Shown: positions 10,864-23,742, counted from the first letter of the stretch. The stretch: DNA of 64,000 nt from Cryptomeria japonica (GCF_030272615.1 NC_081407.1:267539075-267603074); one strand, 5' to 3'. Program-made: numbers and translations. The notes: generated from the sequence alone by a model not told the origin.

Positions 10864-12387
10864 TAGGAGTCTCACCAAACTTCGAAATAGTGGCATGAAA
10901 ACCTGCTGTCCCTAAGGTTGCGAGTGATCTCGTGATCTGCTGGGCGTGAGCAATAAACTGGGTGAAAGAGGATCCAGGCCAACTTATGCTGAGTCTGGTC
11001 TAGCAATATTCTTTCAAAAACAGTGTGTAGTGTAAAGCTAGGTTGTTCTGATCTCTAGTGTGGTGATTTGATAATGCAGACTTGTGTGTAGGGCATTTGG
11101 ACATAAGATGAGCCATATTTTACAAACAAAAGATGCATTTTCATCCTTGTAAGGGCGTGGAGAAAGATCACATACAGACCTATGCAAGCATATCTGAATG
11201 TGAGATAAGAGGAAAGAATCAAATGGTTCAGGCAAAATCTGGCAAGTTTCAACATTTTGCACTTTTTTACAGGTAAGAGGGATCGATACATACGTCTGCC
11301 CTTACCATTGCTTGTATCAGTGTATGTGTGATGCTTTGAACACAGGTTGAGCTTGGCTTTTAGCTTGAGCAAGCCTAAACACATGATCTGGTTTTAGGAT
11401 TGAGTTTCATTTGCTAGTATTTTTGGTTGCAATATGGTGGATCTTGTCTTATGTCATAGTGAGGCTCTCCTGTATTCCAAAAGTTATAACATCATTGAAT
11501 GTGATAACAAGCTGCATGTGATTAGCTGGTTAGATATCTAGTTTTTGTATCATATAGGTTTCTTGTTAAGCTGTCATTCAGGGAGTTTATATCTTGTGTC
11601 CAGCGGTGTTAGTGTCAGCTTTGTAATTCTATATTTTTTTAATAGTGAGTGGAATTATGAAGGCGGTGGTCAGCGAGCATGCAGAGCAATTGGCAAAAGG
11701 GTGTTCAAGAGAAAACGGTTTCAGAGTTTTTGAAAAGCTTTCTGGACCTCATATTTGTTGTAATAAACTTGAGCAGAGTGTATCCTCATGTAGGGCCCAC
11801 CAGCTGGGCTTTGATTAGCCTTGGCAACAAATTTTATAGTCTGAACAAGAAGGTCCTCAATTCTCTTACAAAGTGCAGAGCTATTTATACGTTGTTAGCA
11901 ACCTATCTCCAATCTGCCTTGCTCATCTCCTAACAGGTCATATGCACTAAGAGCAACCTCTGCAGCAGTAACCTTGGCTTATTTGAGGCTTCACCAGTAG
12001 CTGGGGCTGTCATATATGCGCCCATTGCATGTGACACTTGCCCTAAATTGAGGTGCATGGTCTGACCTATCTTGACTAGAAATGAGAATATCTTTGCACA
12101 ATCTTTGACACAAAGAGACAGAGAGTTGGAAAGTAAAACCAAGTGTCCAACAGAAAGTTGATTTAGTTTGTATTAGATCTCCCATTTTCAACATTGTTTG
12201 AAACTAGACATATGAAACTTCAGTATGAATCATTGTAAGATTATGTTTCAAAGACATTTTGTATATATCTCTTCACTCTCTTCTTAAAAATGTTAATTTT
12301 ATCCCTAAAGTATTCTCTCCTCTGTGATAAATCATTGATCTAAGTGACGCGAAATAGGATAAGATAACATTTTATTTTGATAACACA
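10864..12387 (+). other. Long leader between PBS and Gag of Copia A
   Basis: The 1.5 kb between the primer-binding site and the Gag ATG has no recognised coding content. Copia leaders are normally far shorter, so an unrecognised later insertion may be included. I could not define its ends. Confidence 0.4.
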
Positions 12388-13122
12388 ATGGCAGGCAGTT
12401 CTCCAAAGTTTTTTCTTCCAAATTCTCAGTTGTTGCATGGGAATAATTATTCCGCATGGAAGACCAAACTCAAAACTCAACTTTAGTTTGAAGAAGTTTG
12501 GCATGTAGTTGGTTGTACCACTACATGACATGCAAATGATGCTGATGAGCAAAGAAAATTTGATCAAGCCAAGGAAAAGGCTAAATTGATCATCATGTTG
12601 AGCGTGTCTAATGAAGTTCAACCCTTTATCCGAGACTCGTCCACAACCAAAGATGCATGGGACAAGCTACAACATGAGGCCTGGAATCAAAACTAGATCC
12701 TGAATTTGCAAAGTCAGCTACATAGCCAAAAGATGAAAAATGGAGAACAATTGGAATCCTTTCTCAAAAGGATTGTTGAGTTGAGAGCTTCGCTACAAAC
12801 CTTGGGTGAATCAATTGAGAATTCTTTCTTAGTGCCCATTGTCTTGCAAGAACTACCTTCCAAATACAAAGTGTTTGTGACAGCTTTGAATGTCACAAAA
12901 CAAACACCCAATTTTGAGAAACTAGTGAATCTACTTTAGAAAAAAGAGTCACTAAGCCAAGAACATGGAGAGGAGGATCATGCAATGACCACACACCATT
13001 AAGGCAAGAAGCCAAAGAAGCACTTTGGTGAACCTCCCAAAATTGGTAGTTCATCTCTATCTTAGAAGAAGTGTCCAGTTTGTGAAAGGATTGGACATGA
13101 TGTAAAAAATTGTTGGTACAAC
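12388..13122 (+). pseudogene. Copia A Gag (UBN2-type) and zinc knuckle
   Basis: From an ATG (MAGSSPKFFLPNS), the frame shows Gag landmarks NNYSAWKTKLKTQL, TTKDAWDKL, LQSQLHSQKMKNGEQLESFL and a CCHC knuckle CPVCERIGHDVKNC near 13076-13117. Several stop codons (TAG, TGA, TAA) interrupt it. The order and the downstream Pol identify it as Copia Gag. Confidence 0.8.
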
Positions 13123-13274
13123 TCCTTGGCCAAAGGATAATCCAACAACAAATCACATCAAAAGAAGCCATTTCAAAGTGGCAATACAACAAAGAGAAAC
13201 AACATAGCCATATTGTTGAAGAAGACTCTCAAGAAGAGAGTATGCATTTTCCACCCACACTTGTGAAGATAGTT

Positions 13275-14609
13275 CACAATCAAATTCTATTTGGTATGTG
13301 GACTTAGGTGCTACAAAACACATGACTAAATGAAAAGAGTGGTTTCTCCCATTGAAACCCCATCATGCCAAATTTTCTCTTGGAGGTGACACAACTTATG
13401 ACATCCAATGTATTGGTGAAATCTCCTTACAATTTGGCATACATCATCGTAGGCTCATGGAAGTCTTATATGTGCCAGGATTTACCAAAAATCTCCTTTT
13501 TGTCAATCAATATCTTGATCACAACTTGAGGATTGAATTTGACAAAAGTGATGATAAAAAGGTATGCCTCATTTGTGATAAGTCTAAAAGTTCAAAGATT
13601 GTTTCAAGTGCTTCTAAAATTGGTAAATGTTTAGGCTTGATACAATTGGCAATAATCAAGCCTTGGTGACTAAGAATAATGATCTTTCCATGTTATGGCA
13701 TTGCTGATTTGGTCATTTTAGCACTGGTTATATGCTTACTCCTAGTAAGAAAGACATGGTAAAAGGGATTCCTTCACTTGAGAAGTCGAGTGCTTTATGT
13801 TCTAATTGTTTTGTTGGAAAACAACATTGAGAACCCTTCCATTGTAGTGAGCATTGTGCAAGCCAACATTTAGTTGGTGCATACCAATTTGTGTGTACTC
13901 ATGGCACCTAGTCACAATGGTTTCAAGTACTTTCATCTTTTTGTTGATGATTACACAAAAAAATGTGGGTATTTTGCTTGCAGACTAAAAATGAAGCCTT
14001 TTCCTACTTTAAAGAGTTTTGCACTCTTGTGGAGAAAGATACAAATCATCATATTCGTGTCCTCTAGTCAGATTGAGAGGGGGAATACACTAGCATAGAA
14101 TTCTCAACCTACTTAAAGGAAAATGGAATTCGTCATCAACATACTACAACATACACACCTTAGCAAAATGGAGTTGTTTAACGGCAATAACCACATCATC
14201 ATGGAGATGGTGTAGCATGCTGAAGGATTCTCATTTGTGACATGCATATTGGATTGAATCTATGCATAAAGTGGTTTATCTTCTAAATTGCACATCAACC
14301 AAAGCACTTGATGACATCACACTAGAAGAAGCCTGGACAAGAGTTAAGCCTTCTATCTCTCATCTTCATGTATTTCATTGCACAACATACATGCACATTC
14401 CTAAGCAACAAAGAAAGAAACTTAATGAAAAATCCTTGAAATGTATTCTTCTTGGCTGTAGTAATGAGTCAAAGGCCTATCGACTTATGGATCCTACCAC
14501 AAAGAAGATATACATCAATAGAGAGGTCATTTTTTATGAGAAGAGTGAGTTAAGTTCTCCCACATCATCACCTGCTCTAGATAGTGCTCCTATTTACAAC
14601 TTGGATTAA
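13275..14609 (+). pseudogene. Copia A protease and integrase
   Basis: A protease remnant (WYVDLGATKHMTK) has the catalytic triplet DSG changed to DLG. Downstream come the pre-integrase knuckle (CSNCFVGKQH), the integrase core (FHLFVDDYTKK, SD.EGEYTS, YTP.QNGVV) and the C-terminal segment (LNEKSLKCILLGCSNESKAY). The reading shifts among frames and meets many stops. It is inactive. Confidence 0.8.
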
Positions 14610-14819
14610 AAACATGAGAATTCTGATAATCAAATTGACTCAACAACCACAAATGTCACATGGACTATGTGAAAGTGGTATACTAGTACCATTCATTGTG
14701 CAAAGCTAGATGGAGTCTTAGACGCTTCAAGTTCAAGACCAAGGACTCGCAGCATGGGTCGCTATGAGGTAAATCTAGCAGTGATGAGTTCAGTAGTTGA
14801 TAAATTTGAACCATCTAAT

Positions 14820-15530
14820 TTTTAGGAAGCACTAGAATCAAAGCCTTGGAAGGAGGCTCTGGATGCAAAGTATATGTCCTTAATGTAAAACAAGCCTTGG
14901 GAGCTTGTCGATCTACCACTAGGTAAGAAAGCAATTGAATGTAAATAATCTTCGAGACCAAGTATAAGGAAGATGGCAATATAGATAAGTATAAGGCTAG
15001 ACTTGTAGCTAAGGGTTATGTCTAGAAAGACGGGATTGATTATTAAGAAACATATGCTCCCACAACATAGATTAAAACCATCAAAATGATTTTTGTTTTA
15101 GCTGCACAATTTGGGTGGAAGTTATATCAAATGGATGTATAGATTGCCTTTCTCCATGGAGAGAGGAGGTTTATATGACGCAATTAGAGGGATATGTTGC
15201 ACTTGATAAAGTCTCGAACAAGCTCCTAGAGCTTGGTATATCAGAATTAATGAGCATTTGCTACGACATGAATTTAGTAGGCATCCATATGATCCAAAGC
15301 TCTACCTCAAGGAACAAGAGGGGGGAGATTGTGATAAGCAATGTGTATGTTAATGGCCTAGTTATCGTAGGCAGCTCAAAAATAGTGGTTGAGACAACCA
15401 AGAATGATCTCAAGAGGGCATTTGATATGACAAATTTTGGGCTATTATACTATTGTCTTGGCTTAAAGTTATGGCAAACTAATCACCATATCTTTGTATC
15501 TCAAAGAAAATATGACTAGACATTGCTTGA
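14820..15530 (+). pseudogene. Copia A reverse transcriptase
   Basis: Landmarks in order are KPWKEALDAKY, KARLVAKGYV, KTIKMIFVLAAQFGW, EEVYMTQLEGY, YVNGLVIVG, DMTNFGLLYYCLGL and QRKYD. The catalytic YVDDL is YVNGL, losing both metal-binding aspartates. Part of the palm between the EEVYMTQ and YVNGL motifs is scrambled by frameshifts. It cannot be active. Confidence 0.85.
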
Positions 15531-16096
15531 AAAGTTTAGAAAGATGGATTCCAAACCCATGTCTACACATGTGGAATCAAGACTGCAGTTATCTATTTCT
15601 AATCCATCTCTCTAGGTAAATTCAACTTTGTATCGACAGATGATTGGAGGTTTGATTTGTTGTACACTAGACTAGATATCAATTTTACTGTTAATTATCT
15701 TTCACAATTCATGCAAGAACCAAAGATGTCATTTGAAAGCAACAAAGATGGTACTAAGGTATATCCATGCTACAATGAATCATGGTTTGGAATATAAAAA
15801 GAGTGATCAATTCTTCTTGACAGGTTACACAAATACAGATTACGTAGGTTTTGTTGATGAAAAGAAATCCACATATGGATTTATTTTCTTCTTAGGATAG
15901 GTCCTACTTCTTGGGGAATTAAGAAGCAAGCAACAATTGCTCATTCTTCAATAGAAGAAAAATATTGTGCAGCACTTTGTGAAACAATTTGGCTATGTCG
16001 CATACAAGAAAGGTTTGGAGTATCAATCCACAATTATCTATTGTGACAATCACCTGTTTTCAAGCTTGTTTGTAACCCAGTATTTTATGAACAAAC

Positions 16097-17360
16097 TGTA
16101 AAGCGGAAAATCGCTGTCGAACCCTAGTTGGTCTCCCCTCTTCTAACTCCGAGGAGAGAGAAGGGAGGTTCGCTAGGATTCGATGGGTTTTCACTTAGGG
16201 GGAAGACTTTACATTCAAAAGAGGGGTTGAAACTCATAAGATCCAATCCCACACAATGTAAGATTGGATGCTAAATGAATTTCAAGGGTTAGGAAAGCAA
16301 GGCTACCCTCTTTTGTAAAGAATGTTGTTAAGGAAATTAAGCTAAGAATACATAGAAAGTCATAAAGATTCGCTTATAAACTGAGTTCGGGTTATAGGAT
16401 GAAGCTGCGGACCTGGAATTAGCAGTAGAATGTCGATACGGCGCTGTCCTGCAAATTTGAGAAAAAGTTGTCGGGACGATGGCGCCCGACGCCACGGTCC
16501 TCCGAAAAATCCGCGAAACGAAGGGGGATCGGTTCGTCTCTGCACAAGGATTCCAGATCTTCAATCTCAGCCGCGTACCTGCAACCTACACACAGAAAAG
16601 CGAAGACGATGGGGGGTTAGGGATTAGGGGTTTGCCTTTAGGTCAAACCCCGGTTTTGGAATTAACCAAGAAATGAGCAAGAGCTGTAAATGTAAATGAC
16701 TGTAATGTAAAACAAGTACTAATACCTTGTTCTAAGGATGTTGGTATCCTTATGTGCGAAGGTTTAGATGTTGTATGTTGTAGTATGTAGCATGTAATAA
16801 GTGATCTCCTCTTCAATGGTTGAATCCTTGACTTGAATGCAACACTTAGCCTTGAATGGAGACTTGAAATGATCAATTGCTTGAATGCTTGAATGCTTGA
16901 GTATAGTTTCCACGCTTTGTACACCTATCCTCCTCATGCCAAATGAGAGAGAAAAATGTCATTTATATACTTGTCAATTAGGGCTGATAGACTGATTTTC
17001 CCGACCTTAGGCCGACCAGGGAAGTATATTTCCAAATTGCAATCAAAAAGACCCGATATCACTTAGGAAACCGGGCCCAAAATAGGACCCAGGGACCAGG
17101 GCGCTGGGCGCCATGGTCCTGGAGGACCAGGGCGCTGGGCGCTGGGCGCCCTGGTCCTGAGGGACCAGGGCGCTGGGCGCTCTGGTCCCACCTCCGGGAC
17201 AGCGGGGTGCAAAGGAGGTTCAGGCCAGGGTGCATGAAAAATGCAGTTTTTAGTGTCGTGAGCAAGTTTTGGGGTCTCCATTCAGGTTGTGTGTTGCGTC
17301 GCCATCGTGAAGACCGAAATGCAGTCGAAATTGCAAGTGTCGCAATTTTAGGACGCTACA
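16097..17360 (-). mobile_element. Solo LTR 1 (Gypsy-like)
   Basis: A 1264-bp unit has TGTA...TACA ends with short inverted repeats (TGTAAAGCG / CGCTACA), flanked by CAAAC at 16092-16096 and 17361-17365. It interrupts the RNase H codons of Copia A at a precise point. On minus it begins TGTAGCGTCC, and a TATA-like TATATAAAT lies about 390 bp in (16962-16969), so it faces minus. No internal region remains, as expected after LTR-LTR recombination. It contains the GC-rich repeats at 17080-17195. Gypsy assignment is by general resemblance to gymnosperm LTRs. Confidence 0.9.
17080..17195. repeat. GC-rich tandem repeats in solo LTR 1
   Basis: At least three copies of GACCAGGGCGCTGGGCGC, with CTGGTCC spacers, make a self-complementary GC-rich block in otherwise AT-rich DNA. 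Confidence 0.75.
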
Positions 17361-17553
17361 CAAACTAAGCATATTGAAGTTGATTGCCACTTTATACGAG
17401 AATATGTTTAGCAAAACAATATTCTTTTCCAATTTTTCCCTACTCAAGAACGACGTGTTGACATCTTCACCAAACCTCTTGAAAGTGTGAACTTTGATAC
17501 TTTTCAGAATTCTCTTATCAATACTTTAAAATAATGATGTAATAAGGGGGGAA

Positions 17554-17734
17554 TGTTGGATATTCCATCATTTACCTATAATGTTTGTTTAATTTGGTAT
17601 GGTTAGTCTATTTAGATACTATTTGTTATTTGTTAGTTTCATGTGGAACATGTAAGTCCAAATTCATAACTATTTTATAGCTATATATACTCGTTTATGT
17701 AATACTACTTTTATGCTTGAAAGTCCATTCTCTA
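17554..17734 (+). repeat. Copia A 3' LTR
   Basis: Starts TGTTGGATATTCC after the polypurine tract AATAAGGGGGGAA and ends before the TATAC duplication. It matches the 5' LTR apart from a deletion and scattered changes. Confidence 0.85.
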
Positions 17735-17739
17735 TATAC

Positions 17740-18863
17740 TAGCATTCCCTTATTTCTTGCATCACCCTCCATAAACAACCTCGGTACCTTGCCCTTCTCA
17801 GCTAGGGTTATTTTTTCAAATATTTTTCCTCCCGATCCACCTATGCACAAAAGATAACCATAAACTATCGTCTAGCTACCTCTATAATCAAACTCTACTT
17901 CCACATAAACTTTTTTTTCTAGTCTTTGTTTATGGCAGTCACAAATTGCAAAAGGAGCATTTTAAGATTGAATAGACCTTTTGTGTAAGTTTTTAGAATA
18001 GCAAATGGAATATTTGAAGTTTTGAACCCACACTACTTGGAACACTCCCACACCTAGAAGAACCTTTAGTACCTATATGGATTCTTTGTTGAATCTCAAT
18101 TTCTTCACCTTCACTACCTAAATGCTGCTCTATTGTTTTCTTTTACTAAAAACAGAACTGCAAGTGTGAACATAAAACAAACAAAAAGGGAAAAATTAGT
18201 ATTTGAAATTTTGAAAAAAATTCAAAAAAATTCAAAAGGATTTGTGCAAATAAACAATGGATAATAAACTTTTTCAAATGATGTTGTTTTTTATTTTTAT
18301 GCTCTCGTCTTCTTCATACTACTATTATTTTCTCAGTCCCACTACTGCTCTCTTCCTTCATCTTCTTCTCACAAAATGAAAAATGGAAAAAGGATGGAGT
18401 TTTTTGTTGTAGGTGTTTAACCCTTTCAATTTCATTTGTGTGCAAAATTCGGGAAATTATTAGTCGTATTCAAGTAAGAACACAGCAAGCCAATAAGCTT
18501 AACCAAAGACAAGAATTCCAAAGCATCAATATAGATACATTGGATTGTTTATTCACAGATTCTGATATCACTTTTTATATATACTAAACCAAATATTTGG
18601 ATAGAAAGCAGATAGACAGGTTCAAGACCTACGATTAATCTTAGCAATATTGGTAGAACCTGTCATGTCTGTAATAAATAAATCGTCTAACAAAGGCTTC
18701 TCAACATTTAAAGTCTTTTTCACCCTACCGCTGGCTCTTCTCATTCTAAGTCTCTCTCTAGATATGCCTTTTATGCTTTATTTTTCAAAATTCTGCTAGT
18801 ACACAATCACTAAGTCTGAACATTAATAGAGTTATAATACTACGTTTACTATAATATCTACTC
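17740..18863. other. Intron DNA; first part probably the rest of the hAT relic
   Basis: Minus-strand translation near 17770-17850 gives GGSGGKIFEKITLAEKGKV, plausibly the zinc-finger-to-linker part of the hAT relic that Copia A cut. Beyond about 18000 nothing was recognised. Confidence 0.35.
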
Positions 18864-18868
18864 ATAAT

Positions 18869-19068
18869 TATTACGCAAGTAATTGGTAAAAAATTGGATG
18901 ATATTAACAATGAGCAAACACTCAATAAATAGGATTACAAAGAATTACAAGAGGGCAAGTTTCTAAAAAGAAACTACCAATAAGATCGAGCAAGATCTTA
19001 TTAAGATATTTACACTAAGTTTACAATATTGAGCATTAATAATAAAATAATAAAGTATTATTCTAATA
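18869..19068 (-). repeat. Copia B 3' LTR
   Basis: About 200 bp, bordered by the ATAAT duplication on the left and by the G-rich polypurine tract (GGGAGGG on minus, 19069-19075) on the right. Confidence 0.9.
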
Positions 19069-19126
19069 CCCTCCCTTAATGCTCAATCTATCAACTACAC
19101 CAATAAACCCCCTGAATTTTACAAAC

Positions 19127-20519
19127 TTATCTGGAGTGGGGTTTGGTGAAAATATCTGCTGACTGCTCCGAGGTAGGAACATATAGCAACTGAATGGATC
19201 CGTCTTCAACCAACTGTCGAATGTAGTGACAATGAAGTTCTATATGTTTGGTTCTTTCATGGAAGACTAGATTATTGGCAAGTTTGAGAACTCCCTGATT
19301 GTCCGAAAACAAGGGAGTCGGACCTACTTGAGATATTTGCATATCTCGAAGCATCTGGCGAAGCCAAACCACCTCACAAGCTACCTTAACGGCTCCTCTA
19401 TACTCTGCTTCTCTCGAAGAGAGAGCCACTGCCTACTGCTTCTTACTAGTCCAGGTGACTGCATCAGATCCCAAATCGAACACATATCTAGAGGTTGATT
19501 TCCTGTCATCAACTGAGCCTGCCCAATCTGAATCTGTGAACCCACTGAGTCTAGGATCATCACTCCTAGTGTAAAGAAGTCCATAATCCGAGGTGCCTTT
19601 CACATAGCGCAGGACACGCTTCGCTGCTACCCAATGATCAGCCCTGGGGGGCGTCATGAAGCGTGAGATGTAGCTCACTGCAAAACTGAAGTCAGGTCTA
19701 GTGGCAGTAAGATAGATGAGACTGCCCACTAGTTGCCTGAATTGTGTTTCATCTACAAGAGGAGAATCAAACTTGGCTGACAATTTCAGACCAGTCTCCA
19801 TTGGTGTGGAAGCAGGTTTGCAGTCCTGCATTCGAAACCTGTCAAGCAAGCTTCTGGCATACTTAGACTGAGAAAGGAAGATGCTGCTATCAGTCTGCCA
19901 AACCTCAACACCCAAACAATAATGAAGAAGTCCTAAATTTGTCATATCAAAAGTGCTACACAAATCCTGTTTGATTTCTGAAATCAAATGTGCTGAATTC
20001 CCAGTAATGATCAAGTCATCCACATAGACAACAAGAAAGAGAATATCATTACTAGAGTGTTTGATATACAGATTACTGTCTGAAGGACTACACTGAAAGC
20101 CATGAGCAACCAAGTACTGATCATTTTTTGTGTACCATGCTCGAGGAACCTGTTTAAGTCCATAGAGTGCTTTCCGGAGTCTACACACTTGCAGTTCTGA
20201 ACCGACAATCTTGAAACCAGGAGGTTGCGTCATGTAGACTTCTTCCTGCAATTCACCATTGAGGAAGGCACTCTTCACGTCCATCTGATGGACTTTCCAA
20301 CCATACTGAGCTGCAATGGCGAGAAGAAGACGAATAGTACTCATCTTAGCAGTAGGAGCAAAAGTCTCCTCATAGTCAATGCCTTCTCGCTGTGTGAATC
20401 CTCGAGCAACTAATCTGGCCTTATATTTATCTAAGGTACCATCTGCATGATACTTGACCTTATATACCCATTTACAACTAATGGGTTTCTTCCCTGGAGG
20501 AAGATGTGAAAGAACCTAG
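19127..20519 (-). pseudogene. Copia B reverse transcriptase and RNase H
   Basis: The frame is long and open from the TAG at 20519 to a TAG at 19433. It shows DYEETFAPTAKM, HQMDVKSAFLNGEL, EEVYMTQPPGF, the intact catalytic YVDDLIITG, TNLGLLHYCLGVEVW, GSLIYLTATRPD and SDWAGSVDDRKST. After the stop at 19433 (KKQ*AVALSS) the same frame completes RNase H with FSDNQGVLKLA and DIFTKP to 19127. This is the best preserved part of the element. The catalytic residues are intact, but the stops prevent a complete polyprotein. Confidence 0.9.
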
Positions 20520-21040
20520 GTGTGATTCTTCTGAAGACTTTGGAACTCAGCATCCATTGCCTGTTCCCACTCTGGAATCCCTTTGGCCTCTACATATGTT
20601 TGAGGCTCATAGATACTGTGGATGTTAGCCATAAGAGAAAAATTAACTGTGTTTTGTTGTTTGCCCTTATTTCTAGAAGCTCTACCCTCAATGAGCTCAT
20701 CAGGACGAAGATCACTAATGGTCTTAGCCCACCATTTAGGCCGAAGAGTAGATGTGCCAACATCAAGATCAGGAGGAATAATTGGAAGAGGAAACGGATT
20801 AGGATCAGGAGGAGGAGGAAGATGAGCATCTTTTGGAGGAAACTCAGGTAGTGCATCATCAAATACAGAATCTGCATCATCCCTCCCATCAGGTGAACCG
20901 AATGGAAGACAGATACCTAAGTTAGAAGCCTTCAAAGGCTGATCCTCAGAATGCTGCTGAGACGAGGAAAGCTGAAATGGTCCTCGTTCTTCATCAAAGA
21001 CAACATCACGACTGAATATAAGATGATCAGAGTACATCAA
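20516..21040 (-). pseudogene. Copia B integrase C-terminal and linker segment
   Basis: A 174-residue open stretch in a frame shifted from the upstream piece contains SDHLIFSRDVVFDEE, a proline-rich linker (LPPPPDPNPFPLPIIPPD) and PEWEQAMDAEFQSLQKNHT before a TAG. A TGG Trp codon in the family consensus (NHTW) appears to have become this stop. Confidence 0.85.
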
Positions 21041-21044
21041 TCAG

Positions 21045-22832
21045 TCAGTAAGCCTTATGGTTGTCACTATACCCTGTAAACATGAGCTTCTGACTCTTGG
21101 AGTCCAACTTAGTGCGCTTGGCATCAAGAATCAACACAAAAGCTAAAGAGCCAAAAACTTTCAAATGGTTGATCCGAGGTTTGCGACCAGACCATGCTTC
21201 CTCAGGAGTCTTATTTTTAACAGCATGAGTGGGTGACCTATTAAGAAGATAGACTGTTGTGAACACTGCTTCTGCCCAATATTTCTTAGGAACGTTTCTA
21301 TGTTCCATCATAGACCTAGCCATTTTTGTAATGGTGCGGTTACAATGTTCTACAATGCCGTTTTGCTGAGGGGTGTATGGTGTGGTTAACTGACGTTTGA
21401 TGCCATGTGTATCATAGAAAGTAGAGAAAGCAGAAGAACAAAACTCCCCCCCATTATCAGACCTAAGAGTAATAATAGAAGAACTAGACTCTTTTTCTAC
21501 TAAGGCCTTAAATTTCTGAAATACAATAAACACATTTGATTTGTGCTTAAGGAAATACACCCACATTTTACGACTGAAATCATCAACAAAAAGCAAGAAA
21601 TACCTGCACCCAGTAACAAAAGTAGTATTCATAGGACCACATACATCAACGTGGACCAGCTGCAGTACCTTAGAGGCTCGCCATGAGTCACCATCCTTGA
21701 ACGGTGTCTGGTGCTGTTTCCCAGCCTGGCAAGCTTCACAAATGCAATGATTCCGAGTCTGAATATCAAGGAGACCATGTACTAAGTCTTCCCGAACAAG
21801 TTGTGCAAGATAGTGAATGTTCAGGTGACCATATCGCTGATGCCAGAGACTGCTGATAGATGAAAATTTAGCTGCGAAGGCATGCTCAAGAGAATCACCT
21901 GTATCCACAAATCTATATAGACCATGATCCTCAATGCCAACAGCTACAGTAGTGCTAGAAGCACGATCAACAATCGAACACTTATGTGTACTGAAAATGA
22001 CATCCAGCTGAGGAGAATGCCGCATAATTTGACTAACAGAAAGGAGGTTAAGTTCCATACCAGGAACATAGTACACATTGAGGAATATGAGATTCCTCCC
22101 TCCAGATTGGATCTGAACGTTGCCCTTGCTGACAACAGTGTACTCTTCACCACCTCCAAAAATAACTGAATCAGTGTAGGGGGAGAACTCAACAAACCAG
22201 TCACGCCTGTGAGTGAAATGACGAGAAGCACCAGAATCAATGTACCAAGCAGAAGACTTCACATGATCTGCAGGTCTTTTAGCCATGAAGGCATAAAAGG
22301 CAAATTCTTTCTGCTCTGTGTGCTCAACAACATTGGCTTTAGGCTGAGACCCTCCCTGCTTCCGCTGCTCGAAAGCCAATCTGGTACGGCAATCTTTGAT
22401 CATATGACCAAATTTGTGACAGTAATTGCATTGCACCTTCTTTTTCTTGAAACCATCCTGAGACTGAGAAGAGCCCTTCTGCTGAAAGGACTGGGATGAC
22501 TGGGATTTGCCTTTATCCTTGTGAAAGGATTTGGCAGCAAAGGCATGTTCTGAAGAGGCTGAAGTAGCACCGCTACCAAACTGTTGTTTCCAACGATCCT
22601 GCTGCAGAAGTTTGGTGCATAACTCTAGAAATTTCAGATCAACATTAGTAGAAGTAATGTTGAGAGTCTCTATAAAGTGCTCATACGGTTTTGGTAGATT
22701 TTTCAGAGTAATGACTACCATATCCTCTTCCTCCATGTGCTGACCAATAGCTTCGAGTTGATCTCGAATGTCCTTAATCTTTGTAAGATGCTCCTGTAAG
22801 GACATGCGTTCATCCATCATAATGGAGAACAA
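21045..22832 (-). pseudogene. Copia B Gag end, protease and integrase
   Basis: A 595-residue open segment has the Gag tail, a CCHC knuckle (CNYCHKFGHMIKDC), the protease (WYIDSGASRHFTH, with DSG intact), the pre-integrase region (LWHQRYGHLN, ICEACQAGKQH) and the integrase core (HVDVCGPM, LFVDDFSRKMW, LRSDNGGEF, TPQQNGIVEHCNRT). The triad of D, D and E residues can be read. It ends at KAY* where a CGA probably became TGA, followed by a frameshift into the next piece. Confidence 0.9.
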
Positions 22833-22853
22833 CTGATTCTTCAGAAAAAAGGC

Positions 22854-23165
22854 TCAACTCTTGTCGGACGTCTCATGCAACTCCTTCAGATGCTTCCAGA
22901 TATCTGCAGCTGACTTGCCGGAAGGAATCTGAGGTAGCTGGTCATCTATAATAGAGAGCTTGAGAAGCATAACAGCTTCTCGATTACGGTCATCAAACTT
23001 GTCCTGGTCAGCTCCAGGTGTTTGAGGACGGGACTCTGTGCCCAAAACAAGATTATCCAGGCGGCAATATTCAAAAATAGTCAGCATGCGTTGCTTCCAG
23101 GTGTTATAATTTGTCCCATTAAATCGCTGACTGCCTTCCAACATCAAGTTGGTCAATGACGCCAT
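22854..23165 (-). pseudogene. Copia B Gag N-terminus
   Basis: Starts MASLTNLMLEGSQRFNGTNY and shows the UBN2-type Gag motifs NYNTWKQRM and ADIWKHLKELHE. A TGA at 22854-22856 (DKS*AFFLKNQL) separates it from the next piece in the same frame, most simply an old CGA. Upstream codons to 23351 belong to the leader. Confidence 0.85.
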
Positions 23166-23742
23166 CTTGCACGTTCCCCAATGCACAGAAAACGAAAAAA
23201 ACTGAGAAGAGGCGCTGGCACAGAATTCAAAAATTTTGAATCCCATTGCAGAAACAGAGGCAGATGTAGGTACAAACTTCAAAAAATGAAGTATGGCTGG
23301 CACAAATTTCAAGAAAAAAATTCCCGCTGACCTAGAAAAATATGAAGACAACCTAGAAATTCTTGTGAAAAACTTAGAAGGAATCTGCTAAAATTCTGAC
23401 GACGACCCAGTTGAGATCTCGAAAAACCCACCACGAATCTGTGCTCAGAAAAAAATTTCGACTGAATCTGGAGGGCCAAAACCCTAGCCGAAAATGCAGA
23501 TTTCCGTGCAAAAATGGCAGAAAAAAAATCTGCAGGCGGGAAAAAAACGCGTCGCGTGGTTGCGCGAAATGCAGGAGAGACGGGTCGTGGGAGAGGGCAG
23601 AAAATAGCGAGAAAACCCTAGTAGTTGCAGCCAAAACGAATTGCCAAAGTAGCAATTTCGAATAAACAAATAAATTTTTCAAAAAAACTGTTAAAAATTC
23701 GTCACGAATTTTTAATTGAAAAATTATTTTCGAAAATAACTT

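Larger units (their letters stand above)
15531..17533 (+). pseudogene. Copia A RNase H, split by solo LTR 1
   Basis: Upstream of the insertion are LTGYTNTDYVG, KKSTYGF and YCDNHL, ending at PVFYEQ (about 16092). Downstream of 17361 the frame resumes with TKHIEVDCHFIREYV and continues to DIFTKPLESVNF, stopping at TAA 17531-17533. Setting aside 16097-17360 and one CAAAC copy gives uninterrupted family spelling across the site. Other stops are present. Confidence 0.85.
10650..17734 (+). mobile_element. Copia A, degraded LTR retrotransposon
   Basis: LTRs at 10650-10848 and 17554-17734 begin TGTTGGATATTCC, and TATAC lies on both sides (10645-10649, 17735-17739). The internal part, read on plus, follows Copia order: PBS, long leader, Gag, zinc knuckle, protease, integrase, reverse transcriptase, RNase H, polypurine tract. 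Dozens of stops and a YVNGL in place of the catalytic YVDDL make it dead. Solo LTR 1 splits its RNase H codons. It sits inside the hAT relic, so it is younger than that element. Confidence 0.9.

Noticed and set aside
11038-12194. Several 60-110-codon ORFs in the Copia A leader
   Set aside because: They overlap on several frames with no domain and no typical codon use.
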